This document shows positions 1 through 7,457 of a DNA stretch of 18,006 nucleotides, piece by piece. Both the position numbers and the translations under genes were made by a program. The first letter of the stretch is position 1. Each line of letters begins with the position of its first letter. The notes under the pieces are model-generated. The model was not told the origin of the DNA and made no database searches. It saw only the letters and a program-made list of their open reading frames with translations. Origin of the DNA: Caldifarciminota bacterium (GTDB lineage: Bacteria > Hydrothermota > 32-111 > QNBC01); assembly GCA_023132105.1 (NCBI GenBank), contig JAGLYS010000122.1:1-18006 (forward strand), in the 5' to 3' direction.

Positions 1-59
1 ATGATATGAGATTATTTTTCGAAAACGACATTGATTTTTTAAAGGGTGTTATTAAATGA
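1..59 (+). CDS. pheS: Phenylalanyl-tRNA synthetase alpha subunit, 3' end only
   Basis: Only the C-terminal tail is in the window. Reading from position 3 the frame gives DMRLFFENDIDFLKGVIK and then TGA at 57-59. The string RLFFEND.xFL is the usual ending of bacterial PheS, where motif 3 of the class II synthetase core leads into the C-terminus. PheS forms the catalytic subunit of the (alpha beta)2 enzyme that charges tRNA-Phe. The TGA overlaps the pheT ATG by four bases (ATGA at 56-59), as expected for co-translated pheS-pheT. The gene is cut by the window edge; nothing suggests it is broken. Confidence 0.85.
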   Translation, partial: DMRLFFENDIDFLKGVIK

Positions 60-2080
60 GAGTTTCATTAGAATGGCTTGCTGAATATATAGATATAAGA
101 GAACTTGATCTGCCATTAATTCTTGAAGAATGCGGATTCCCCGTTGAATCGACGGAAGATGTTGACGGAGATACCGTATATGATATTGAGGTGACAGCTA
201 ACAGACCGGATATATTGTCAATGATTGGCGTGGCTAAAGAGATTAAAGCGAAAACAGGAAGGAACCTGAAATTACCAAATATTTATTTATTCGAGAATGA
301 AAAACCGATAAAGGATTTTAAAATACAAATACATAATTATAATGATACTCCAAGATATATGGGTTGTAAGATAGAAAATGTCGATGTTCAAGAATCACCC
401 GAATGGTTAAAGAGAAGGATAAGAAGTTATGGACTTAATCCTAAAAATCTTCTCATTGATTTAACAAATTATGTTACCGTTGAAACAGGACAGCCACTTC
501 ATGCTTTTTCATATTCGTTAATACGGGGCAATGAAATTAATATTAGAAGAGCAGAGAAGGGTGAAACAATAAAAATTCTCTCGGGTGAAGAAAAGGAGCT
601 TGACAATGATATTCTGGTAATAGCAGATAAATTCAAACCGATTGCCATAGCTGGAGTAATCGGTGGCGAGGAGAGCGGTGTAAAAAAAGGTTCCGACACC
701 TTTATAATCGAATCTGCTTATTTCAACCCGATTCTAATTAGAAAAGTATCAAAAAAGCTAAATATAAAAACAGATGCATCATTTAGATTCGAGAGGGGTG
801 GTTGTTATTCAATGACTGAATTCGGTCTTTTAAGATTTCTTTATCTTTTAAAGACATCTATGCCGGATGTAAAGATATTTATTCCAATTGATATAAAAAA
901 TAGTATAATCAAGCAAAACACTATTGATCTTGATTTTGATTTCATAAGAAAAAGGCTTGGTACGGATATTAGCAATGAAGAAATAATATCTATCATAAAA
1001 GGACTTGATTTTATAGTAGATGGTAATCGTGTTATAATACCGGATTTCAGGAGAGATATCCGTTTTCCCGTTGATATTGTCGAAGAAATCGGAAGGATTT
1101 TCGGATATTCTAAAATCAAAGAAAGGATTTTCATTCCTGAAGGTTGTTATGCCAAACATAATAATTTCTATAATCAATATAGGAAGATTAGGGATTATTT
1201 AATCGGTCTTGGGTACTATGAGGTAGCTACACTCGGACTTGTTTCAAAAATGGAGTTAGATATTATTTCATCATCAAATAAGAAGTTTATAAAAATAGCC
1301 AATCCGATAAATCGAAATTTAGAATATCTTACCCCATCGCCGATTATCAATTTAATGAAAGTAATAAAAAATAATATTGTAAAACGAAATACCGATCTAA
1401 AAATATTTGAAATCGGAAAAGGTTTCATTAAAGAGGATAATCGATATATTGAGAACGATTATCTTTCCTTGCTTATTACAGGCAATGATCTCGATAAAAG
1501 GTGGTATAATCAAGCAAGAAAAGTAGACATCTTTGATATAAAAGGAATCATGGAGTATATACTAAATATTTCCGGAACTGGAGAGTTTAATATCATAAAA
1601 GACAAAAGTAATTATTTTGATACTGACCAGTGTATTGCCTATATTATCAACAGGCAAAAAATAGCAGTTGCAGGTAAAATTTCAAAAGATCTAAAAGACT
1701 ACTATAAGCTGGAAAATGATGTTTATTGTATTAATATTGACTTTAACCGCTTAATGAATTATATTAAGTATAAGAGTTATAGAAAACCCGGTGTTTATCC
1801 ATCTGTCTATAGAGATTTGGCTTTAGTCGTTGATGTGGATTTGGAGTATAATGATCTTTTACAAATAATTACAAGTTGTAATAGCTTACCATTTATAAAT
1901 GTAAGATTATTCGATATTTATAAAGGCAAGCAAGTGCCTGACGATAAAAAAAGTATGGCAATTAACCTTGAATTTAACGGGACAACAAGAACTTTAACAG
2001 ATAAAGAGGTAGAAGAGGTCATTGATCGTATCTTAGATAGTGTTAAAGAAAAATACGGAGCTTATTTAAGGGAGAAATAA
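56..2080 (+). CDS. pheT: Phenylalanyl-tRNA synthetase beta subunit lacking the EMAP-II tRNA-binding domain
   Basis: Beta subunit of cytoplasmic phenylalanyl-tRNA synthetase. Domains seen in order: B1 N-terminus (1-34, MRVSLEWLAEYI), the B1 continuation with TANRPD near residue 50, the B3/B4 editing domain (GQPLHAF at 145-151, IAGVIGGEES, TDASFRFERG), B5 (about 285-360, ending VEEIGRIFGY), the catalytic-like core, and the C-terminal FDX-ACB/B8 anticodon-binding domain (about 575-674, starting YPSVYRDLALVV). The protein has 674 residues, against about 800 in most bacteria. The shortfall falls at residues 35-41, where the roughly 110-residue OB-fold EMAP-II domain normally sits. Archaeal-type and spirochaetal PheT also lack this domain, but here FDX-ACB is kept. 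The start is the ATG after AAAGGG, coupled to the pheS stop by a 4-base overlap. Confidence 0.96.
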   Translation: MRVSLEWLAEYIDIRELDLPLILEECGFPVESTEDVDGDTVYDIEVTANRPDILSMIGVAKEIKAKTGRNLKLPNIYLFENEKPIKDFKIQIHNYNDTPRYMGCKIENVDVQESPEWLKRRIRSYGLNPKNLLIDLTNYVTVETGQPLHAFSYSLIRGNEINIRRAEKGETIKILSGEEKELDNDILVIADKFKPIAIAGVIGGEESGVKKGSDTFIIESAYFNPILIRKVSKKLNIKTDASFRFERGGCYSMTEFGLLRFLYLLKTSMPDVKIFIPIDIKNSIIKQNTIDLDFDFIRKRLGTDISNEEIISIIKGLDFIVDGNRVIIPDFRRDIRFPVDIVEEIGRIFGYSKIKERIFIPEGCYAKHNNFYNQYRKIRDYLIGLGYYEVATLGLVSKMELDIISSSNKKFIKIANPINRNLEYLTPSPIINLMKVIKNNIVKRNTDLKIFEIGKGFIKEDNRYIENDYLSLLITGNDLDKRWYNQARKVDIFDIKGIMEYILNISGTGEFNIIKDKSNYFDTDQCIAYIINRQKIAVAGKISKDLKDYYKLENDVYCINIDFNRLMNYIKYKSYRKPGVYPSVYRDLALVVDVDLEYNDLLQIITSCNSLPFINVRLFDIYKGKQVPDDKKSMAINLEFNGTTRTLTDKEVEEVIDRILDSVKEKYGAYLREK

Positions 2081-2081
2081 T

Positions 2082-2288
2082 ATGGAACGAGAACTTATAG
2101 AAAAACTTGAGATGAAAATTTCTAATATAGAGGAGTATATTAATAAACTAAAAAATGAGAATTTGAAATATAAGAACAGGGTAGAGGAATTAGAAGATGG
2201 AAGCAGAAAATATCTTGAAGATAAAAGCAATCTAAAAGATAGATTATCAGCTCTTTTACAAAAATTAGAACAGGTTGGTTTGGAGTAA
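2082..2288 (+). CDS. Small coiled-coil protein, ZapB-like, between pheT and zapA
   Basis: A 68-residue, highly charged protein predicted to be almost entirely coiled coil. Hydrophobic residues recur with heptad spacing through LIEKLEMKISNIEEYINKL and on to the C-terminal LSALLQKLEQVG. Small coiled-coil genes of this kind are common directly upstream of zapA, often annotated as ZapB-like or TIGR02449-like. In E. coli, ZapB binds ZapA and links the Z-ring to other division components. The position next to zapA supports a role in division, but length and coiled-coil character alone do not prove orthology with ZapB. The ATG lies two bases after the pheT stop and is preceded by GGGAGA, so the two are probably translated from one message. 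Confidence 0.6.
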   Translation: MERELIEKLEMKISNIEEYINKLKNENLKYKNRVEELEDGSRKYLEDKSNLKDRLSALLQKLEQVGLE

Positions 2289-2310
2289 ATTTTAGCAGGG
2301 ATTAGTGTTG

Positions 2311-2601
2311 ATGAATAATGACAGTAAAAATGTAGTAATTAATGTTTTTAATAATAAATATACATTTAAGATAGTTGATGATATAGACAAAGACAAATTG
2401 AATGTGATCATAGAGTATCTTGAAAGTATTATAGGAAATTATTCAAAGAAATTGTGGGGCAAAAGATCAAAGGAAGAGATTCTATTGTTAGCATCATTAA
2501 ATATAACATATGATCTGATGTCTTTAAAGGAAAACAGTAAAGAATTAACTGATAAGATTGTCAAGAGTTTGGATAAATTGGAACAAAGCTGTATCAGTTA
2601 A
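2311..2601 (+). CDS. zapA: Cell division protein ZapA
   Basis: About 96 residues, typical for ZapA, a cytoplasmic protein that tethers and bundles FtsZ filaments at mid-cell. The N-terminal half (VVINVFNNKYTFKI) matches the beta-strand head, which begins with a short motif around the YxI position. The second half is a long helix containing LLLASLNITYDLMSLKEN, the usual ALNIA-like signature at the start of the coiled-coil tail. The start is uncertain: GTG at 2305, TTG at 2308 and ATG at 2311 are consecutive in-frame codons behind AGCAGGG (2294-2300). I prefer ATG although its spacing is the longest. Genes for a coiled-coil partner upstream and 6S RNA downstream fit the well-known zapA-ssrS neighbourhood. 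Confidence 0.88.
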   Translation: MNNDSKNVVINVFNNKYTFKIVDDIDKDKLNVIIEYLESIIGNYSKKLWGKRSKEEILLLASLNITYDLMSLKENSKELTDKIVKSLDKLEQSCIS

Positions 2602-2607
2602 TATAAT
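2578..2607 (+). promoter_or_regulatory. Sigma70-type promoter for 6S RNA, inside the zapA 3' end
   Basis: TTGGAA at 2578-2583 and a perfect TATAAT at 2602-2607 are separated by 18 bp. Transcription would begin near 2613-2615, just upstream of the 6S closing stem at 2622. The -35 element lies within the last codons of zapA. This gives the RNA its own promoter in addition to read-through from pheST. Inferred from consensus match and position only. Confidence 0.6.
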
Positions 2608-2613
2608 AATTAA

Positions 2614-2792
2614 TTTCTAATCCCTGCCGTATTCGTGATTGCTTATGCTTTTTGAGCCAACACCTTATTAACAGGGAACCATATTTGGGTATGGATTGCA
2701 GGCTGCCTATGCAGCGCTATGAAATATCCATGAGGTACCCACTTATAAATAAGGTTCGAATAGCTAAGATTTACACGGTATGGCAGGGTTTG
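2614..2792 (+). ncRNA. ssrS: 6S RNA
   Basis: 6S RNA binds the housekeeping RNA polymerase holoenzyme by imitating an open promoter and represses transcription in stationary phase. The region folds in the classic way. A closing stem pairs CCCTGCC (2622-2628) with GGCAGGG (2782-2788). A large bulge follows, with the right strand containing the GTTCGAATAGCT stretch. An inner stem pairs ACCTTATT (2662-2669) with AATAAGGT (2748-2755). GGGAACC (2674-2680) pairs with GGTACCC (2734-2740) with one mismatch, ATGGAT (2691-2696) pairs with ATCCAT (2726-2731), and a tip hairpin pairs GCTGC (2702-2706) with GCAGC (2711-2715). The setting between zapA and rny is also typical. Exact ends are estimated. ORFs on both strands here are shadows. 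Confidence 0.92.
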
Positions 2793-2820
2793 GTGTTTTA
2801 TAAAAGAAAGAAGGTGAAGT

Positions 2821-4383
2821 ATGATTGTAGCTCTGTATTTAATAAGTGGTTTAGCAATAAGTTTGATGATGTTGTTTATAGGATATTTTATTGCTAAAAA
2901 GCAAAAAGAAAATAAATTAAAATCAGCGAGTGAAATCGCTGAATCTATCATCGAAGAGGCAAAAAGGGAAGCAAATGCATATAAGCGATTGGCTGAACTT
3001 GATATCAAGGAAGAAATGTCCAAGAAGATGGAACATTTAGACAAACAGAAACAGGAAAGGTTGAGAGATGTAATTCAGAGGGAAAAGAATATTGAAAATT
3101 TAAGGAGGGAAACAGAGAAACGCAATGAATTGCTTCAAACAAAGACTCATGAATTGGGACAAAAAGAACATACATTGCACCAGAGAGAAAGGGGCGTAAA
3201 TCTGAAAGAAGAAAAATATAGGACTCTCCTGGAATCGGAAAATAAAAAGCTTGAAGAAATATCGGGAATGACAAAAGAACAAGCAAAGCAAAGATTAATA
3301 ACAAATATGGAATCGGAAGCAAGATATGAAGCAGCTCAGTTAATTAAAAAGATTAAGGATGAAGCCAAGGAAAGTGCGAATAAAGATGCAAAGGAGATAA
3401 TTACATATGCCATACAAAAATTGTCTACCGATCAGGTGTCAGAAGCCACTGTTTCAGTAGTTTCATTGCCGAATGATGAGATGAAAGGGAGAATTATTGG
3501 AAGAGAAGGGAGAAATATTAGGGCTTTCGAAAATATTACAGGTGTTGAACTTATAATAGATGATACACCTGAAGCAGTTAGTATTTCAGGTTTTGATCCG
3601 GTTAGAAGGGAAGTAGCAAGAATGTCACTTGAAAAACTTGTTTCTGACGGAAGGATTCATCCTGCAAGAATCGAGGAGATTGTTTCTAAAACAGAGAAAG
3701 AAATTGATACGATTATTAAGGAGACCGGAAAAGAAATTACAGTGGAATTGGGCATTATGAATATTCATCCTGAAATCATCAAATTGCTTGGAAGGTTAAA
3801 ATATAGAACAAGTTATGGGCAGAATGTATTACAACATTCCAAAGAAGTCTCTTATCTGGCAGCATTTATGGCTGATGAATTAGGTCTTGATAGGAATATC
3901 GCTAAAAGAGCAGGGTTATTGCATGATATAGGTAAAGCTGTTGACCAGTCGTATGAGGGAACACATGCTAAAATTGGTGGTGAACTTGCAAAAAAGTATG
4001 GTGAGAATGATACTATAGTAAATGCTATATGGGCTCATCATGAGGAAATAGAGCCAATTTCTCCAATTGCCATACTGATTCAAGCTTCCGATACAATATC
4101 AGGAGCAAGACCGGGTGCAAGGAGAGAAAGTTTAGAGGCATATGTTAAGAGACTTCAGAATCTTGAAGAGATTGCAACATCTTATGAGGGTGTAGAGAAG
4201 GTGTTTGCGATGCAAGCAGGCAGGGAGATAAGAGTTATAGTCGAACCTAATTCCATAAATGATAGCAGAGCACAGGAGCTTGTTGATTCTATCGCAAGAA
4301 AAATAGAGGAGGAGATGAAATATCCGGGACAGATAAAAGTTACCGTAATAAGGGAATTGAGAGTTACCGAATATGCCAAATAG
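2821..4383 (+). CDS. rny: Ribonuclease Y
   Basis: A membrane-anchored endoribonuclease that starts decay of many mRNAs; 520 residues, the normal length. Residues 3-24 form one hydrophobic transmembrane helix. A long Lys/Glu-rich coiled coil runs to about residue 185. The KH RNA-binding domain follows, with its GxxG loop in IIGREGRN (225-232). The HD phosphohydrolase domain has the H368-D369 pair in GLLHDIGK, preceded by QHSKEVSYLAA and followed by AIWAHHEEIEP. All catalytic signatures are intact. ATG 2821 is preceded by AAGAAGGTGAAG. It sits 30 bases after the 6S RNA and overlaps the next gene by 11 bases. Pairing with a YmdB gene is conserved in many phyla and points to a shared role in RNA turnover. 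Confidence 0.96.
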   Translation: MIVALYLISGLAISLMMLFIGYFIAKKQKENKLKSASEIAESIIEEAKREANAYKRLAELDIKEEMSKKMEHLDKQKQERLRDVIQREKNIENLRRETEKRNELLQTKTHELGQKEHTLHQRERGVNLKEEKYRTLLESENKKLEEISGMTKEQAKQRLITNMESEARYEAAQLIKKIKDEAKESANKDAKEIITYAIQKLSTDQVSEATVSVVSLPNDEMKGRIIGREGRNIRAFENITGVELIIDDTPEAVSISGFDPVRREVARMSLEKLVSDGRIHPARIEEIVSKTEKEIDTIIKETGKEITVELGIMNIHPEIIKLLGRLKYRTSYGQNVLQHSKEVSYLAAFMADELGLDRNIAKRAGLLHDIGKAVDQSYEGTHAKIGGELAKKYGENDTIVNAIWAHHEEIEPISPIAILIQASDTISGARPGARRESLEAYVKRLQNLEEIATSYEGVEKVFAMQAGREIRVIVEPNSINDSRAQELVDSIARKIEEEMKYPGQIKVTVIRELRVTEYAK

Positions 4384-5188
4384 ATATAAAATACTTTTCA
4401 TAGGGGATATTGTAGGTAAATCCGGTCGTAAGATAGTTAAAGAGCTTTTACCTACTATAAGAAATCAATATTCTCCCGATGTTGTTATTGCAAACGGAGA
4501 AAATTCAGCAAATGGAAAAGGACTTACTCCGAAGATCGCTAAAGAATTATATAATACGGGAGTTAATATACTTACTTCAGGTAATCATATCTGGAATAGA
4601 TCTGAAATATTCGAAGATTTAAATAATAGTGATAAAATATTACGTCCTAATAATTATCCTGAAGGTGCTCCGGGAAAAGGGATTACCAAATATGATGTGA
4701 GTGGGAAAGGAAGGATTGGAATAATAAACACACAGGGAAGAATATTTTTACAAAGTATCGATTGTCCGTTTAGGAAAACGGAAAAGGATCTGAAAAAATT
4801 GGAAGATTGCGATGCTATATTCATTGATATGCATGGAGAAGCAACCTCAGAAAAGAAAGCTTATTTTTATTATTTTAAAGGAAAAGTTTCTGCTATAATT
4901 GGGACACACACTCATGTGCAGACAACTGATGGGGTGATTCTCGATGGAACTGCATATCTCAGTGATGTAGGTATGACAGGAGCATTCGATAGTATAATCG
5001 GGGTGGAATATAGTACGGTTATAGATAGATTTTTATACGGAACTCCTACAAGATTTACTGTAGCCCAAAATGATCTAAGAATGGATTTCGTTGTTTTGGA
5101 TATAAAAGATTCAAAATGCATATCTTTACAGATACTTGAATATGATCTAAATGGCAATAAAATCGTAGATATGCAAAGAGGGATATGA
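4373..5188 (+). CDS. ymdB: YmdB-family metallophosphoesterase (TIGR00282)
   Basis: A dimetal calcineurin-like phosphoesterase of 271 residues. The Bacillus subtilis member hydrolyses 2',3'-cyclic AMP and influences biofilm and motility decisions. Metal ligands can be placed by a constant offset of four from the Bacillus enzyme: D12 (GDIVG), E43 and N44 (NGENS), N71 and H72 (GNHIWN), H154 (DMHGE), and H179 and H181 (GTHTHVQT). All are present, so the enzyme should be active. No signal peptide is seen, so it is cytoplasmic. The ATG overlaps the end of rny by 11 bases, so the two products are very probably made together. The substrate in this organism is unknown; 2',3'-cyclic nucleotides left by RNA decay would fit the neighbour. 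Confidence 0.93.
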   Translation: MPNRYKILFIGDIVGKSGRKIVKELLPTIRNQYSPDVVIANGENSANGKGLTPKIAKELYNTGVNILTSGNHIWNRSEIFEDLNNSDKILRPNNYPEGAPGKGITKYDVSGKGRIGIINTQGRIFLQSIDCPFRKTEKDLKKLEDCDAIFIDMHGEATSEKKAYFYYFKGKVSAIIGTHTHVQTTDGVILDGTAYLSDVGMTGAFDSIIGVEYSTVIDRFLYGTPTRFTVAQNDLRMDFVVLDIKDSKCISLQILEYDLNGNKIVDMQRGI

Positions 5189-5189
5189 T

Positions 5190-6047
5190 ATGATTTTACT
5201 TAAAGGAAAATATGTTAGAGATTCAATAATTGACAGTGTAAAAGATTACATTGATGTGGGGATTGATAAAATTGGAATTGTGCTTGCTACTGACGATAAA
5301 TCAGCAGTTATTTATGCGAATTCTCAAATTAAAATGTTTAGAAAATATGGAATAATCGTTGACTTTTTTAACCCTGATCCCTTTGTGAAGGAAGTAAATA
5401 TCTTAAATAAAATAGATGAATGGAATGAAAATGCGAATGTTTATGGTATAATGATACTTGCCCCAATGTATAAACATATAGACAGGACTCATATTGTAGA
5501 CAGAATCGATGATATAAAAGATATTGAAGGCATTAAGAAAATCAATTTAGGAAAATTGATGATTGGAGAGGAGGCACCATGTCCTCCTACCGCTGTAGCG
5601 GCAATTGAGATACTAAAATTTTATGATATTACCATCGAAGGTAAAAATGTTGTGATTGCAGGAAGAAGTGTTATTGTAGGAAAACCCTTGTCTATGCTTT
5701 TATTGAGATATAATAAAATGGGTAATGCAACAGTAACCGTATGTCATTCAAAAACAGAGAATATAAACGAAGTTATTGGAAAGGCAGATATATTCTTTTC
5801 TGCTATTGGAAAACCCGGTTTCTTTAAAGCCAGTACATTGAAAAATAATGCTATATATATAGATATAGGCATAAATGTTGTTAAGGAAAATGGAGAAACA
5901 AAGATTGTAGGAGATATTCTCCCGGATGAATTGGAACATCTTTACGCATATACACCTGTTCCCGGAGGAGTAGGTGCTGTTACAAATGCAATACTTCTAA
6001 AAAATTATGTCGAATCAAAGAAAAGAGCAAACATTCACTGTAAGTGA
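5190..6047 (+). CDS. folD: FolD-like methylenetetrahydrofolate dehydrogenase/cyclohydrolase with altered active site
   Basis: A full-length FolD-family protein (285 residues). FolD normally interconverts 5,10-methylene-, methenyl- and 10-formyl-tetrahydrofolate using NAD(P). The C-terminal Rossmann part is well kept: IAGRSVIVGKPLS, ATVTVCHSKT, IDIGIN and YTPVPGGVG. The substrate and catalytic part is not. In the YxxxK motif the lysine is Gln46 (YANSQ, E. coli Lys54). The VQLPLP glutamine is Leu90 (E. coli Gln98). The DVDG aspartate is Glu113 (KDIEG, E. coli Asp121). A constant offset of eight supports this alignment. PCTPxG is also changed, to PCPPTA. Cyclohydrolase activity is probably lost; dehydrogenase activity or a new role is open. 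The ATG is two bases after the ymdB stop, with GAGGG upstream. Confidence 0.85.
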   Translation: MILLKGKYVRDSIIDSVKDYIDVGIDKIGIVLATDDKSAVIYANSQIKMFRKYGIIVDFFNPDPFVKEVNILNKIDEWNENANVYGIMILAPMYKHIDRTHIVDRIDDIKDIEGIKKINLGKLMIGEEAPCPPTAVAAIEILKFYDITIEGKNVVIAGRSVIVGKPLSMLLLRYNKMGNATVTVCHSKTENINEVIGKADIFFSAIGKPGFFKASTLKNNAIYIDIGINVVKENGETKIVGDILPDELEHLYAYTPVPGGVGAVTNAILLKNYVESKKRANIHCK

Positions 6048-7215
6048 AATAAACAAATTAGTTAAGAATATACTTGATGATATACCTCCTATTTGGGTAA
6101 TAGGCGAAATTTCCAATTGTAAAATGCATATATCAGGTCATATATATTTTTCTCTTAAAGATGAGAATAGTCAGATTTCATGTATTATGTTCAAGGGTTA
6201 TGCAAAGGACTTGAAATTCAAATTGGAAAATGGTGTAAAAATTAAAGTGTTCGGAGATATAGGGGTTTATGAAAAGGGAGGAGTTTACCAGATTTATGTA
6301 AAAGAAATCAGAGAAGAGGGAAAGGGGGAACTGCAAATTGCATTTGAAAAATTAAAAAATAAATTATTTAAAGAGGGGATGTTCGATAAAGAGCATAAAA
6401 TAGGAATTCCTGAATATCCATTAAATATTGGCATTATTACTGCAAAACAAGCAGCTGCCTTTAGAGATGTCGTAAATGTTTTAACAAGAAGAGCCCCTTT
6501 TGTGAAAATTATACTAAATCCTGCCCAGGTACAAGGTGACCGTGCTAAACAGGAAATTAAAGCTGCTATCGAGGAATTTAATGAATACAATAATGTAGAT
6601 GTGATTCTTCTTGTTAGGGGAGGTGGGTCTATAGAGGATTTATGGGCATTTAATGAGGAAATAGTTGCCCGAGCTATATATAATTCACATATCCCAGTAA
6701 TAACAGGCATTGGTCACGAAGTAGATTTTACAATCGCAGATTTTGTTTCCGATTTAAGGGCTCCGACACCTTCTTCTGCTGCTGAAATTGTAATTAAAAG
6801 TAAATTTGATATAGAATCGATTATAAGCAACTTAAAACAGAGGATTTTAAAAGAGATAATAAGAAATTTAAACAGAAGAGAAGATATAATTGTTAATTAC
6901 AAAAAGAGTTATGGTTTAAATAGATTCATAGATATTATAAGACAAAAAAGAGTAGATATCGACAGAATGCATTTAGTGTTAACCGGGGCATTATTGCAGG
7001 CGATAAATGATAAACTTAAAAGTCTTACATTTCTAAAAAAGAGGGTTGAAAATACAAATTACAGGAATATATTGAAGAGGGGATATATAATCTCACGAAA
7101 GGATGGTGAAATTATCAAAAGTAAGAATGATATAAACCTGTATGATAGATTAATATTCGAATATTATGATGGTAAAATAAGAGGAATTGTTGATAAATTT
7201 ATAAAGGAGAAATGA
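6007..7215 (+). CDS. xseA: Exodeoxyribonuclease VII large subunit
   Basis: Catalytic subunit of exonuclease VII, which degrades single-stranded DNA from both ends during repair. It has 402 residues. An N-terminal OB-fold (about 8-105; TVSEINKLVK, PPIWVIGEISN, GHIYFSLKD) binds DNA. The catalytic core (about 125-330) contains FRDVVNVL with D154, LVRGGGSIEDLW with R204, and GIGHEVDFTIAD with H237 and D240. These correspond to E. coli D155, R205, H238 and D241 with an offset of one. A helical C-terminal region that binds XseB follows, ending GIVDKFIKEK. The start at 6007 overlaps folD by 41 bases and has no clear ribosome binding site, but it is the only start giving the normal N-terminus before TVSE. 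It shares TGATG with xseB. Confidence 0.95.
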   Translation: MSNQRKEQTFTVSEINKLVKNILDDIPPIWVIGEISNCKMHISGHIYFSLKDENSQISCIMFKGYAKDLKFKLENGVKIKVFGDIGVYEKGGVYQIYVKEIREEGKGELQIAFEKLKNKLFKEGMFDKEHKIGIPEYPLNIGIITAKQAAAFRDVVNVLTRRAPFVKIILNPAQVQGDRAKQEIKAAIEEFNEYNNVDVILLVRGGGSIEDLWAFNEEIVARAIYNSHIPVITGIGHEVDFTIADFVSDLRAPTPSSAAEIVIKSKFDIESIISNLKQRILKEIIRNLNRREDIIVNYKKSYGLNRFIDIIRQKRVDIDRMHLVLTGALLQAINDKLKSLTFLKKRVENTNYRNILKRGYIISRKDGEIIKSKNDINLYDRLIFEYYDGKIRGIVDKFIKEK

Positions 7216-7457
7216 TGAAAGATAAATTATCCTTTGAAGAAGCTCTAAAACAACTTGAAGATATAACAGTAAAGATGGAAAGTGGTGAATTACCTCTTGA
7301 TGAATCGATTAATCTATATGAAAAAGCAAAGATTCTTATAAAGTATTGTGAAGAAAAACTTGAAAATATTGAAAATAGAATAGGTGAACTTTCGAGGGAT
7401 GAAAATGGGAAATTTTATATCAAACACTCTGAGGAAGGTAATGAAAAAGGAAATTGA
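7212..7457 (+). CDS. xseB: Exodeoxyribonuclease VII small subunit
   Basis: An 81-residue helical protein that wraps along the XseA C-terminal helices in the exonuclease VII complex. The family signature is clear: LSFEEALKQLEDITVKMESG, then ELPLDESINLYEKAKILIKYCEEKLENIE. The C-terminus is polar and probably disordered. Two start codons are possible, ATG 7212 (4-base overlap with the xseA stop) and ATG 7215; AAAGGAGA lies just upstream, and the next-codon choice changes only one residue. Order xseA-xseB-ispA-dxs is common in bacteria. Its 3' end overlaps the likely ispA start by 17 bases, so translation of the three is probably linked. Confidence 0.94.
   Translation: MMKDKLSFEEALKQLEDITVKMESGELPLDESINLYEKAKILIKYCEEKLENIENRIGELSRDENGKFYIKHSEEGNEKGN

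Noticed and set aside
841..1177. Minus-strand open frames inside pheT
   Set aside because: They are shadows of a long, well-conserved gene and have no independent support.
2643..3044. Open frames on both strands across the zapA-rny gap (2652-2897 plus, 3044-2643 minus)
   Set aside because: They run through the 6S RNA and the start of rny, show no protein family features, and the region is better explained by the RNA structure.
7384..7440. GTG at 7384 as the ispA start
   Set aside because: It lies 74 bases inside xseB, adds 19 residues with no family match, and lacks a ribosome binding site, whereas ATG 7441 follows GAGGAAGG.
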